A DNA stretch of 64,000 nt from Sphaerulina vaccinii (lineage: Eukaryota > Ascomycota > Dothideomycetes > Mycosphaerellales > Mycosphaerellaceae), in contig JAKUDP010000010.1 in the NCBI GenBank assembly GCA_022570795.1, positions 868,001-932,000 of the forward strand, read 5' to 3'. Each line of letters starts with the position of its first letter. Positions within the stretch are counted from its first letter, which is position 1. Below the pieces are notes generated by a model. The model was not told where the DNA came from, did not search any database, and was given only the letters and a program-made list of their open reading frames with translations. Made by a program: the position numbers and the translations under genes. This document shows positions 25,563 through 36,145 of the stretch, piece by piece.

Positions 25563-28500
25563 CTAGTAAACCTCAAGAATGTAACGATGCTCCTCCTTGA
25601 GCCTCTCAATTTCTTTGGCACCACTAACCTTCTTCTTGCCCTCAGCCTTCGCCTCAGCCTCCACAGCTTCTTCAAGTACATTCTGCACATCTGGCACAGG
25701 CCATGTAGGGCCGCAGAGATAGAACGCACCTTCCTCTCTCAAGTAAGCTCGGCGAATGTCTCCCAGAGTTTGACGCATACGATCCTGGATATAGATCTTC
25801 TGTGGCTGATCACGAGAGAAAGCAGCTCCGAGCAGAGTGATGATCCCAGCGTCTTGGTAGGCTTCCCACTCTTCACCGTACAGGTACTCTTCACGCTTGT
25901 GACGAGATCCCATGTAGAGGAAGACGTCTCCGATCGGCATACCTTGCGAGCGTTGCCAGGCACGTTCTTGCACGAAAGCACGGAAAGGTGCGAGACCTGT
26001 TCCCAGACCTGCCATGATGATGGGCTGAGTCGTCTTTGGTGGAAGCTTCATGACTGAAGGCTTGACCGAAACGGTGACAGGAGCGCCAACAGGTAGACTG
26101 TTGAGGTAACGAGTTGCTTGGCCGAATCGATCGCGTCCCTTGGGGTCGACCCAGTTGACAGTAACAATGAGCAAGCTGACGCTGTTTGGTGTGACCTTCT
26201 GGGACGATGCGATGGAGTACTCTCTGCGCTTCATTGGGCTCACGATGCGGGCAATGTCGTGGAAAGCTGGGTGAGCAGACTTGAACTCAAGCAAGACGTC
26301 GGCGTAGGTGACGGTGTCAACTTCGGCACGACGTTTGAGCTCGACCACGGACTCCTGATTACCTCCAGTACCCAGCATCAGAAGTTGAGTCTTCTCCTTC
26401 TCCTCGTCGGCAAAATCGCTGAGAGCCTCGTAGAAACGCTTTGGTGGTCGACCAAAGATGTCGACATTCTGAAGCAGGGCTTGGTAGACTGTGCGGTTCT
26501 CCAGCAATTGCGGGTCCTCGCGAGAAGGTACCTCGACAATCTCGTCTGGGTTAAGTCCGTACCATTTGATGAACTCGTCGACTTCAGCTGGGTCGTTCTC
26601 GGCGTGGATGCCCAAAGCTTCTCCGATCTCGTACTTCACGCCACTGTTGCCAAGGTCAAACTCGATATGGAAGATGTTACGATCGTAGGTCAATGGTGTC
26701 AGTCTGCGGTGCTCCTTGATGTGTACGATCGCAGTCTTTGCGCTGACATCAGGGCGGAGGGCGCTCTTGGTACCGTAAGCCTCCTTGAACACGAGACCCT
26801 TGGCTGCGATTCTCCAGTTCTTCAGAAGTGATGGTGGCTCCTGATCCTCACTCTCACGTGGCGCGAAGCTGTTGATGCTCAAGTCCTCTGCTGGTGGAAG
26901 TACATCATTGGCCTCAAGCTCGACGGTAAGCCAGCTTTCAGGAATCTCGACTTGCTTCAAGGCTTGGTCGAGCTGCTCAACCAATGCATAAAGAGCGTCA
27001 CCCTGCAGCTTCTTCGCGCCAGTCTCAAACAAATCTGGTTTGGCGAGCTTGAGGAAGGCGAATTGCAGAAGGTAGGCCTCGAGCTCCGCATCCTCCTCAA
27101 CTTTGGGGCTAGCAGCTGGATCAAGCACCCAGAGTGAGAGTTTCTCAGTGGCAATGGCCTTTCGCACAGGAGCCTTGAGCTTCTTCTCCACATCCTCGTC
27201 CTTCCAGCCTGGTGCCTTGAGGATGATTGTGCCTTCGGGCTTGACACTATTGACCACGGAGAAGTCTTTCAGCAGCTGATCGCTGCCAATGACAACAACG
27301 TCAGCGCTCTTGATGCTATATGCAGTCTCGATGCTGCGCGAAGAAGTGCGCAAATCGGTCCTGAGCGCTCCACCCTGAACCAAGTTGTCATGGCCAGATC
27401 GCACAGATACGTTGAGCGCACTGTCATCGGCAAGGAGTTGACCGAGCATGACGGGAGCGCTAGCACTCTTGCTAGAGTCGACATCCCAGAAAGTGTACTG
27501 CTTCGCATCCTTGTCGCCGAGAGTCAAGACAGAGCTTTGTGGCTCGCTCTTTGAGCCAGCTTGCTGCATGATAGCCTCGATCTTAGCGATGGTCCAAACT
27601 GTCTCGCGAGCATACTTTACATCGTAGACACTAGGAGATCGTCCAGAAGTCATGCTCTGGAAGTTAACAGCAGCAAGCACATCGGCGTACAGGTTGCTAG
27701 CAACACTAGCGTCGAGAGCAGAGGCTTGGTCATGGACCTGTCCGAGTACAGTGACGTGCTGAGTGCTGGGAGGCAGAACGGCAAGGAACTCGTCTTCCAC
27801 AAATGGTCTGTAGACGCGAACGTTGATCACACCAATATTGACATCCTGCTCTGCGAGAGCTTCAGCAACCTGAGCCGCAATGCTGGCCTCGACAGTACCG
27901 AAGACAACAGTTACGCTGTCCGGCTGTGCATGACCATGATACTCAAATGCCTTGTACTCGGTGCCCAACTCAGCATTGAACGCGCCGAGGAGTTTCAGCA
28001 GCTTGCCCTCATTTGTCAAACGCTTCGATTGCCTGTCTTCCTGGGTACTTTGCAGCACATTGTCGTAGGTACGCTTCAGGCTCGCCACGTTCAGAACATC
28101 GATCACACGAGTCGTCTCTCGGCTGACAGTAATGCCATCATAAGTGTGGATGGTCGGAAGAATCGATGCGAGAAGTGTAGACAGAAGCGACATGTGCTGG
28201 ATCTCGAATGCGCTTCTGCTAGACACCAAACCTAGACCTAGCTCTTCGGCAATTGCCAATGTTGTAGCATAATCGGTGACAAGGCCAGTCTTCGTATCGG
28301 CGGCATAATCGACGGCGGCTACTTGTAACGCAGTAGGATTGGCAACGTCGTAGAGCAAGCTCAATTGGTCCAGCTGAGGTCGGAGATGCTGCAGACTGCC
28401 AGTGCTGGCAACGATGGACTGTGGAACATGTCTCCTGCTCAAGTCAAAGTCTGGACTGAACATATATCCCAATGCAATGCTGCCAGCTCCATTCCTAGTC

Positions 28501-28766
28501 TGGAGGCACTTCACGCCCGTCACTCCATCGTATGCATTCTTTTCCTGTCCTTGTTGCCACGCACATGCGGCGACATCGAGATCGAAGGACTCGGGCGAGT
28601 AGGAGAAGAGGTTGTCGGAGAGAGCGTATGCGACCTGCTGCACCAATGTCTGCGCAGTCAGGTAAGTCGGTCCAGAGAGTGCTTTGAGAGCAATGTCTTG
28701 TCCAAACGGAAGTGCTGATGACTTTCGCGAAGTCGTCGCACCACCAGTTGTCTGAGGAAGTCCCAT
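25563..28766 (-). CDS. MET10: sulfite reductase (NADPH) flavoprotein alpha subunit
   Basis: Single-exon frame of 1067 residues from the Met at 28766 (MGLPQTTGG); the frame continues 55 codons upstream without typical composition. The N-terminal two thirds resemble the pyruvate:ferredoxin-oxidoreductase-like region of fungal MET10, which lacks a working FMN flavodoxin domain of bacterial type. The C-terminal third is a ferredoxin-NADP reductase module: FAD-binding RREYSIASS, nicotinamide-site GTGLAPFRAF and adenine-site YLYGEEWEAY/FYLCGP. With the siroheme beta subunit (not in this window) it reduces sulfite to sulfide for methionine and cysteine synthesis, in the cytosol. Length fits the family. 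Confidence 0.92.
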   Translation of the reverse strand: MGLPQTTGGATTSRKSSALPFGQDIALKALSGPTYLTAQTLVQQVAYALSDNLFSYSPESFDLDVAACAWQQGQEKNAYDGVTGVKCLQTRNGAGSIALGYMFSPDFDLSRRHVPQSIVASTGSLQHLRPQLDQLSLLYDVANPTALQVAAVDYAADTKTGLVTDYATTLAIAEELGLGLVSSRSAFEIQHMSLLSTLLASILPTIHTYDGITVSRETTRVIDVLNVASLKRTYDNVLQSTQEDRQSKRLTNEGKLLKLLGAFNAELGTEYKAFEYHGHAQPDSVTVVFGTVEASIAAQVAEALAEQDVNIGVINVRVYRPFVEDEFLAVLPPSTQHVTVLGQVHDQASALDASVASNLYADVLAAVNFQSMTSGRSPSVYDVKYARETVWTIAKIEAIMQQAGSKSEPQSSVLTLGDKDAKQYTFWDVDSSKSASAPVMLGQLLADDSALNVSVRSGHDNLVQGGALRTDLRTSSRSIETAYSIKSADVVVIGSDQLLKDFSVVNSVKPEGTIILKAPGWKDEDVEKKLKAPVRKAIATEKLSLWVLDPAASPKVEEDAELEAYLLQFAFLKLAKPDLFETGAKKLQGDALYALVEQLDQALKQVEIPESWLTVELEANDVLPPAEDLSINSFAPRESEDQEPPSLLKNWRIAAKGLVFKEAYGTKSALRPDVSAKTAIVHIKEHRRLTPLTYDRNIFHIEFDLGNSGVKYEIGEALGIHAENDPAEVDEFIKWYGLNPDEIVEVPSREDPQLLENRTVYQALLQNVDIFGRPPKRFYEALSDFADEEKEKTQLLMLGTGGNQESVVELKRRAEVDTVTYADVLLEFKSAHPAFHDIARIVSPMKRREYSIASSQKVTPNSVSLLIVTVNWVDPKGRDRFGQATRYLNSLPVGAPVTVSVKPSVMKLPPKTTQPIIMAGLGTGLAPFRAFVQERAWQRSQGMPIGDVFLYMGSRHKREEYLYGEEWEAYQDAGIITLLGAAFSRDQPQKIYIQDRMRQTLGDIRRAYLREEGAFYLCGPTWPVPDVQNVLEEAVEAEAKAEGKKKVSGAKEIERLKEEHRYILEVY

Positions 28767-29793
28767 CTTGCCGACCAAAAAAGTGTTCTGCCGACCAAGC
28801 GTTCGGTCTGTCGCGCAAGTACGCCGAGCAACGATGCGATGAAGATCCTTGACACGACCTTTTTTGGTAGGTGTGTTCTCTGGTCTTCGAAGTCTGTATG
28901 AGACTCGCAACAAGACCTCGAGGCGTTGCACAAAGGGATAGAACTAGTAGTCGTTGTCTGATGGCGAATTTTGTTAGCCAGGCCGAGATCGGGATTGCAC
29001 CATCGCTCCCTCGCATTGTTCACTTAAGGTTCTCTATTTCAGTTCTGCTCGGCTTCTCCACATATATGCATGCATGGTCCAGCATGGAGCATGGAACAGC
29101 ATGTGAAGAAGCCTCTTTAAAGTTGTTCTTCGACCATAACAGCTGTGCCTGTTCATCGTCGAACTCAAACACCGCACGATATCAGGCCTCGTCGCATGCT
29201 ATCTTATGTCGGAAACTCTCTCTAACAACCGAGTTCAAGGCTATGCGCTCGGTCTAGGAGCACAATAGCCTGGTGCCCGCGAGTTGACGGAAACGATTAT
29301 GTTGTGTACGTGTAAGAGTGCAAGAGTATTGTTGTGATCGAAGTGCAGAAGCAGACATTGAGGTGAAGTCAAACTTGAGCAGATGTAGTCAGTTTTGGCA
29401 CTTACATCGCGACTGCCAACTCTCTTGTTGCTCGGCTCTTGAGAGGTACCCACATGTCGCGGACAGCCTCACTTGATCGTAAAGACACTTAAATTGAGAA
29501 GCAGGCTTGATACTACAGCATTCAGACTAGGGTATAAAGGTAGTGGTAGTGAAAATGCTGCTGCGCTCATCCGCCGCTTCTTGGCTATCCATCAATTGAT
29601 CACAGCATATTCTCTCCGCGCGCTGGCCCTCCGTCATCACGTTCCCAGTCGAGGAGATGTCACGCTTCTCATCAGATGAGTCGAGGCTGCCAAAGAGTGG
29701 ACGGACATCGATCGCCGATAGACTAGGTAGGCATAATTCATTCAGTAAAGTTGTCTTGAGCATTCGAGTAAAGGAGATCGCTTCTTGTGCCTC
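28767..29793. other. intergenic, no gene seen
   Basis: Promoter of MET10 and 3' flank of the Ala/Pro/Thr-rich gene. No supported gene or repeat. Confidence 0.4.
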
Positions 29794-30631
29794 CTATTTA
29801 CCCTCAGGGAAGTCTTCAAGCGGCCCTGAAGTCGCAGACATGCCAGGAGCAGCTTTGACCGGTGGCTGTGTGGTTGAAATATCCCCTAGCACGGGCAGCT
29901 TCTTCTCTTCCGTTGCAGCCGCTGGTGTAACTGCTGCTACTGGTGTTGGAGCTGGTTCCACGGTCCCGGCTGTTGTAGAGTCTACCGGAGCAGCTGGAAG
30001 AGCACTTCCTTCGGTCTTTGCTGGAGTTGGAGGTGGTACCGTCTCTTTCTCAGTTGTGCCGTCTGTCAATGCTGCTTCCGGCCCGCTGGCCTTTACTTGC
30101 CCATTCGTCGCTTCGGTGACTTGAGGCGCATCTGCAACAGATTCGGTCTTTGGCGGAGGAACAGGAGGAGTCTCTACAGCTGATACAGGCGCAGAGTTGG
30201 CAGGTGTCCCAGTAGCTGGCGAGACGCCTGAGCTTTCCGAGGCCGACGCTGGTGGTAGAGCTGTAGGTGCTGTTGTGGTGGCAATCGCTGCAGTACCTGG
30301 GGCAGTTGACGGCTGAGATGGTAGCTGTTTGTTCGTGTCCGGCGCAGTAGTTGTCGTTGTAGGCGCACTCTGTTCTGCTGTGGGCTTCGAGGCCGGTTGT
30401 TGAACGGCAGCGGCTTCAGACTTCGTAGTGGACTGCTCGGTGGTAGATGGTTTCGCAGGCGCTGTGGCAGGAGCAGGAGTTTCTTGCTTATTCTTCTTCC
30501 CTCGTTTCAGCATGCCCTTAAACATGCCCTTCAGCTTCTCAACCGCATCTGGAGCTGTTCGGGACACGACTCGTCAGTAGCTGGTCGCGACGTATAAGCC
30601 CAGCTGTCATGCACTTACGAACGCCTGGCAT
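29794..30631 (-). CDS. Ala/Pro/Thr-rich protein with conserved basic N-terminus
   Basis: Two exons, 30631-30619 and 30554-29794, giving 257 residues. The open frame itself starts with GTG, but a 13-base first exon (ATG CCA GGC GTT C, donor GTAAGT) joins the CAG acceptor in phase and supplies MPGV. Residues 1-30 (PPDAVEKLKGMFKGMLKRGKK) form an amphipathic, basic helix that could touch membrane; the remaining 220 residues are low complexity Ala/Pro/Thr/Ser with no cysteines, almost certainly disordered. Function unknown. A possible further donor (GTAAAT) overlaps the stop codon, so an additional 3' exon cannot be excluded. Confidence 0.6.
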
Positions 30632-31520
30632 AATGCCGGTCGGGCGAGCAATGACTCTGTGGGTGGTGTTCAGTCAGGTAGTGAGTATGAGAGTGTGATC
30701 GAGTAGTCGTGCTCGTCGTGAGGAGGTCGCTGAAGGGTTGCCAATGGAGCAAGCAAGAGCAGAGCACCGAATCTTTGACAGGCAATCCTTCCCTTGGTCT
30801 TTCCCTTTTGCAGGTCAAAGCTCTCTACTTGTCGACATACAACGAGCCGAAATGAAGCAGAGATCGACCAAAGAGGAATGGAGCCTTGCCTTGCTTAATG
30901 AGCTGTTGATCCTGGGCGTTTCTTCACTAGCAACGAGCGCACGTATCCTCGCGTGCTCTGGCGCAAGACGAAGCTCCCATGTGGATTTGGCCAAACATCA
31001 AACAGCCCACAGTCCACGCGGTCGTTTCAGGTGTTTCCCTAACGTCCTCTGAGCGTGCCGCCAGCTTATGTCAGATGTGCAATGAGTGATTGTGGAGCTA
31101 GGAGAGCTGCTCAGAATAGAACAGGTCACAACAGCGGTTCTCAGCATGTGACTTCCACAGCCGCTAGGACCAGTCGGCAGACCTGTGAACCTGTCATACG
31201 CGGGGAGCTGATTGATCTGCATCTGATAGCTCTTACCTACGATACACGTCTTTTAACTCGCAAACCTGGCATCTGACGCGCTGCACGATCAACGCGAGCA
31301 ACACCCTCCCACCTTCACCACGGCCGACCTCAATTCGATCTCCCGGATCGCCTCCCAGCTAACCACCGCAAGGGCTATACTCTGGGATTCGACGTATACA
31401 TCCAAAGAGGCGCCGGAGACTCGACTGCATCCCACCCACGTCGGCACTCTCAACGTCGACAACCGCACCGACAGTAACATCTCGGTGCGGTCTCTGGGCG
31501 GCAGCTCCAAAATCGAACCG
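30632..31520. other. divergent intergenic region
   Basis: Shared upstream region of the Ala/Pro/Thr-rich gene (-) and the CDK gene (+). No supported gene. Confidence 0.4.
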
Positions 31521-32560
31521 ATGGACAAGCGCCATCCTTCCAGCTTCCAACAGCTGGAGAAGCTGGGTGAGGGAACCTATGCCACGGTGCGTTCGGCTTT
31601 TGACGACTAGATGGTGGGTATGAGCAGGCGCTGACGAGGTCGCAGGTTTTCAAAGGGCGCAATGGACAGACAGGGCAATTCGTGGCTCTAAAGGAAATCC
31701 ACCTGGACAGCGAAGAGGGCACGCCTAGCACTGCGATTCGCGAGATATCCTTGATGAAAGAGCTCAAGCACGAGAATATTGTCAGCTTGTACGATGTTAT
31801 CCACACCGAGAACAAGCTCATGCTGGTATTCGAGTACATGGACAAAGATCTGAAGAAGTACATGGACAGCTATCAGAACCCTGCTGGAGGCACGAGAGGC
31901 GCATTAGACGCAGGCACTGTGAAGAGCTTCATGTGGCAATTACTGCGAGGCATAGCGTTCTGCCACGAGAATCGCGTCCTGCATCGTGACCTGAAGCCCC
32001 AGAACCTCTTGATCAACGCACAAGGACAGCTGAAACTTGGAGACTTTGGACTTGCTCGCGCTTTTGGGATCCCGGTCAATACCTTCTCCAACGAGGTTGT
32101 CACGCTATGGTATCGTGCTCCCGATGTCTTGCTGGGCAGTCGTACATACAACACCAGCATCGATATCTGGAGTGCTGGGTGCATCATGGCAGAAATGTTC
32201 ACCGGACGACCGCTGTTCCCAGGCACCACAAACGAGGACCAGCTTCTGAAGATCTTCCGGCTCATGGGCACACCATCAGAGCGCAGCTGGGCTGGTATCA
32301 CTAGTTTCGCAGAATATAAGCCAACTTGGCCCGTTTATGCAACGCAAGAGCTTCGCGCTATTCTGCCACAAATCGACACTCTCGGCCTGCAGTTACTTAG
32401 TAACCTCCTGCAGCTCCAGCCGGAGAGGCGATGGACTGCACAGCAAGCCTTGGCTCATCCCTGGTTCACCGAGCTCAATGCTCGTTCACAGGCGGCTGCA
32501 TCTGGCGCTTTCACGAATCCAGTGCCCGGAATGGCTGTAGGCCAGCAGCGTGCTTACTGA
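31521..32560 (+). CDS. pho85: cyclin-dependent kinase, Pho85/PhoA type
   Basis: Two exons, 31521-31586 and 31646-32560, giving 326 residues. The ATG at 31521 gives [20 protein letters not shown], the usual start of this family. Motifs: Gly-rich loop GEGTYAT (17-23), catalytic Lys38, PSTAIRE helix at 49-55, HRD at 135-137, DFG at 155-157 and the Pho85-type activation segment [21 protein letters not shown]. All catalytic residues are present. Pho85 kinases pair with Pcl cyclins and link phosphate, carbon and morphogenetic signals; a classic target is glycogen synthase, and this window also encodes glycogenin, though 8 kb away and not obviously co-regulated. Length is normal. Confidence 0.95.
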
Positions 32561-33114
32561 TTTTCACCAAAAGTCTGAACTGCTTAGCTCAATGATTGCA
32601 TGATTTACGAGACCATGTCTGGGATCAAAGGCCAACTCGCGAGTGTCGTTACGTTGTGGTCCTTGCATCTTCCACCCTGTCGAGACGAGATCATATAGCA
32701 GCAGCAGGAACAGCAATTGGCGCCCACGACTATCGAGAAGTCTACAATACAATCTTCCGATGCGGCACAATATCTCACATTGATCGGCATCACACCAGCA
32801 TGATTGCTTATGGCTGTTTGTCATGAAGAATGAGCAGATCGAAGCACCGCAGCAACGCAGTAACGTCACCAGCGCACACAACCGACAACGCGGACAGGAA
32901 CAAACCTTAAGCTCGAGCATAAGCTTTCGGAGTGAGTGGTCTTGAAAGCTTCGCAATGCTTGTTACTCCATTCGAACTGCCGCTTACACGTTTGCGATGA
33001 TCGATCAACATGATCTGACTGTGCCTGGGAGGGGATACAACGGAAGCGCGGGTCTCCAGGAACGGTGCAGCAGCTAGGAGGCACAGCTATATAACGCGGT
33101 AGTCGCAGCACTGC
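32561..33114. other. intergenic, no gene seen
   Basis: 3' flank of the CDK gene and promoter of the small secreted protein. Nothing else recognised. Confidence 0.4.
33088..33094 (+). promoter_or_regulatory. TATA box of the small secreted protein gene
   Basis: TATATAA, a clean match to the TATA consensus, lies 27 bases before the ATG at 33115 and 86 bases before the ATA AAG at 33174. The spacing matters for deciding which start the gene uses. Confidence 0.6.
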
Positions 33115-33817
33115 ATGAAAGTAAACCTCGATCCCTGTCTAACTTCACCTCTTCTCCAACTACATCTATCAACATAAAGACCACCATCGCATCATTTTTG
33201 CTCGCCCTGCTCACTGCAACAGCCTCATCAGCAGCACCTCAATCCTTCTACGCAACCGTCAAACGCGCTTGCACACAAAATGAAATCGCCCTAGCAACAG
33301 GTATTCATCTGAACATTCAAGGCCAATACGCAGAATACAACGGCACAGTTGCTATCGAAAAGATCGAGAATGGAATCCAAGCTGCGAATTTCACGGCTTT
33401 TGAAAATGCCAAGGGAATGTTGCAGAGTGATATCCAGGCTGGCATGAACATTCGATTGTTCAATCAGCAAATTGCTCCAAAGGATAGTCCGGCGAATGCA
33501 GGTGAGTAGAATGAATTAGAGAATAGTGATTATGGCGCTGATGTAAGTTCTAGGCATTACTAAATATGCTGCTGCACAAGAGACGGAGAAGAATCTAGCT
33601 GCCAACTTGGTGGGGACTTATGTTGTGGATAAGAGTGCGATTGATTCTTTGAAGATGGATATCATGCAGGGAATTCAGTTGAATGAGAATAATTTGAAGC
33701 TGGTGAGTAAATTTCCACGAATGCGTTGAGTTGTGGAAGGTACTGATATAGATGCAGGCTACTTCTGAGTGCGACTTCACTCTCGTGTTCCCCCCTGCTA
33801 ATGAGATGGGTGTGTAG
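33115..33817 (+). CDS. small secreted protein, start codon ambiguous
   Basis: Exons 33180-33501, 33554-33702 and 33758-33817 are clear and in phase; the protein is about 178 residues with signal peptide (K)TTIASFLLALLTATASSA. The start is not clear. Option 1: a 6-base exon ATG AAA (33115-33120), intron GTAAAC..AAG to 33179, giving MKTTIAS. Option 2: translation was meant to start at 33174, where the well-placed codon reads ATA AAG ACC; a single G-to-A change would have destroyed ATG. After the signal peptide there are only two cysteines, one N-glycosylation site (NGT) and repeated IQ/LNIQGQ-like helical segments (LNIQG, IENGIQAANF, DIQAGMNIRL, GIQLNENNLKL). Effector-like small secreted protein; role unknown. 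Confidence 0.62.
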
Positions 33818-34162
33818 ACGCCTGTGTACAGCTACGCAGCTGACGAGAGATGTAATGGAGATGGCTGTGGCTGGTTAGTGAAGGAATCAGGACAAAAGTA
33901 GATGTGTGTAAAGGCCAGTATATTGGCTCTTTCGAACTCCACCTTTGTTATCTGTCATATGCATGACGCATTCGTTCACTCTGGCTAGTGCAGGCATTGC
34001 CTTCGAGCCCTGGCGAGCATTCGTACAGGTGTGGCTCCCATGTGAGTCCGTTTTGTTGAGGCTCGACGCAAGTTCTTGGATCTCTTTAGACCTGGCAGTT
34101 CTCCGAGACAGTAGCGGAGCATGGTCGAGTGAGAGTAACATCACCACATCTTCATCTCGAGC
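33818..34162. other. convergent intergenic region
   Basis: 3' flanks of the small secreted protein (+) and TRAX (-). Nothing recognised. Confidence 0.4.
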
Positions 34163-35062
34163 TTATCCTTCCACCTCGACTGCGGCAGCTGTGTCTGGCA
34201 TCCAGCCCTTGGGTCTTTCAGCTCCTCTTACAACCAATCCATACCTACGACACTGGGTTAGCAACTTTCGCAGCTCAATATAGCGATTTCACTTACAAAG
34301 CTCGTTCAACCTTTCCAACACTCGCCTGCATTACTTCCATCTTCTTGTCGACGTCCTTCCCCAGAGGGCCTCCTCTCACATTCAACATCTCCAACGCAGC
34401 TCTCAGGGATCTCATATCGTTCAAAATACTTCTCTGTTCCTCTCCTTGCTCTCCGGAAGCGATAACCGGCATCTCACCATTCATAGCCATGGTCGTGATG
34501 GCAAACTTCATCAACTCTCCAGTCATGTCGAAGATCCCCAGCAAATAGTCTTCGATGCTCAATTCGATCGATGGAGTAGTCAGAGCTTGAAGTCGTGTGG
34601 CAGCTTCGTCATAAGTGATCAAGGAGGCTGTGGTGAGATAATGTTCAAAAGAAACTGCCTCCATCCACTCTTGGTTTCCGCCTGTGATCTGTCTCGCATA
34701 ACGATGTGCATTGAGACCTTGGAGATCTTTACAGACACTCGTGAATTGTGTTGTAATGTTCTTGTGGTACGGTTCGTTGCCTTTATTTACGTGAGGAGGC
34801 AATGCTTCGTTCAGTTTACGGACACTGGCAGACATGAGTTCAGAAACAACATTGGGCACTGTATAGAAGCTCACCGTTGCAGAGTGAATATGATCTTCTT
34901 GGACGCAGCTGTGATGTCTCGAGACGCTTTAATGATTCTTTCTCGACGATCGTGATGTTCATCAAGCTCTGCTCGGAATTGCTCAAACATTGGTATGAAA
35001 GGCGATGCCGGAGCATTGGGGGCATCTGTGTTGGCCATCTCGGTGTGAGTACGCTTGGGCAT
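34163..35062 (-). CDS. translin-associated protein X (TRAX)
   Basis: Three exons, 35062-34875, 34824-34297 and 34244-34163, giving 265 residues. Family landmarks: N-terminal helix with EHHDRRERIIKASRDITAASKKIIF, the region VRKLNEAL, the NxxRYARQITGGNQEWMEA block, SIEDYLLGIFDMTGELMKFAI and the end YGLVVRGAERPKGW. TRAX partners translin in an octameric nuclease (C3PO) that trims RNA; in the family, TRAX supplies the acidic catalytic residues. No translin gene is in this window. Exon 3 was found by eye: the second donor GTAAGT makes an apparent stop after ERAL. Confidence 0.87.
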
Positions 35063-35212
35063 GGAAGCAAATGGAGAAGCCGTCGAAGAGGAGTTGATGT
35101 GAGAAAGTGGAAGGCCCGTCTGTCACATGAAAAGAGGTGCATGACTAGCGCGCGAGCCATTTCTATTCCTTGCTTCAAAACAGTAAGAAGAACGATCATC
35201 AACATCAACACT
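35063..35212. promoter_or_regulatory. bidirectional promoter, TRAX and WBP11-like genes
   Basis: Only 150 bases separate the two divergent start codons, so promoter elements and both leaders must share this stretch. The plus-strand side carries the A-rich sequence AACATCAACACT before the ATG at 35213. Confidence 0.6.
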
Positions 35213-36145
35213 ATGCCAAAGGAAAAGTCGGCCAACCCGGTCGCCGCCCAGCGCAAAGCAGATAAGCGCAAAGAGATCAACAAGTCGAAGAAGAATGTGC
35301 AGGAACAGCGCAATGAGAAACTCGCCCGCCGCAATCCCGACCGTCTTCAAAAGCACATCGACGAGCTGAAGGAGCTGGATAGCAGGAATCAACTCAGACC
35401 AAAAGACAGAGAGAATCTTGCGCAATTGGAAAAGGATCTGAGAGGTATCAAGCGCGCAAGAGAAGCTCTTGGAGACGCTGCTCCAAAATTTCCCAGCCAC
35501 GAGCGAAGGAATGACAGAGGTGATGGACAGAGAGGTGATGCGCGACAAGAGCAACGAGATCGTAGACAGAATCTAGGAAAGCGACGACGAGATGAAGTAC
35601 AGAGTGACAGTGACGGCAACGATACGGACCCCGAAGTGCGCAGTATACCCATGCCTCGAGATACACCTCCGCCCATGCCACGTCAGAAGTTCAAAGATCC
35701 TCAGATTGGCCCTGATGGACAGAGAATGCCTCATGCTCTGCCTACGAAACCTGTCACAGCAGCACCTCAACTTGTATACAGTAGTGCGCCACAGCTACGA
35801 GACCTGAAGAAGGAAGCCACGAAGTTTGTTCCTGCAGCTGTCAGACAGAAGCAGAAACAAGTCAAAGGACAAGGACGATTACTGGAGCCGGAGGAGATCG
35901 ATAAGTTGGAACAGGCTGGATATTATGCTGCGAAGAAAGCTGCTGATGAGGCGGGAGAGGAGGCTGCAAGATTAGAAGTGGGAGCAGAGGCAAGAGTAGC
36001 ACCACCAGGCACAGATGATCTCGATATGGAGTTGCAACTGAAGAGGTTCGAGGAAGAGATGAAGGGCTTGGAGCCTCCGCAAGACGGGCAGTATGCGAGT
36101 ACGAGACAAGTGCAGCTTGAGGAAGTAGATGATGATGGAGACTGA
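35213..36145 (+). CDS. WBP11-like spliceosome-associated protein
   Basis: Single exon of 310 residues from the ATG at 35213; the open frame extends upstream but the first 112 codons overlap TRAX and are not protein-like. The N-terminus is a WBP11 domain (MPKEKSANPVAAQRKADKRK, with KNPDR-like ARRNPDRLQKHIDELKEL), followed by an Arg/Asp-rich disordered part, PPPMPRQKF, and a C-terminal stretch with LVYSSAPQLRDLKKEATKF typical of the family. WBP11 proteins bind splicing factors and activate late spliceosome steps in the nucleus. The very acidic/basic composition fits. The end (DDDGD) is acidic. Confidence 0.82.
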   Translation: MPKEKSANPVAAQRKADKRKEINKSKKNVQEQRNEKLARRNPDRLQKHIDELKELDSRNQLRPKDRENLAQLEKDLRGIKRAREALGDAAPKFPSHERRNDRGDGQRGDARQEQRDRRQNLGKRRRDEVQSDSDGNDTDPEVRSIPMPRDTPPPMPRQKFKDPQIGPDGQRMPHALPTKPVTAAPQLVYSSAPQLRDLKKEATKFVPAAVRQKQKQVKGQGRLLEPEEIDKLEQAGYYAAKKAADEAGEEAARLEVGAEARVAPPGTDDLDMELQLKRFEEEMKGLEPPQDGQYASTRQVQLEEVDDDGD

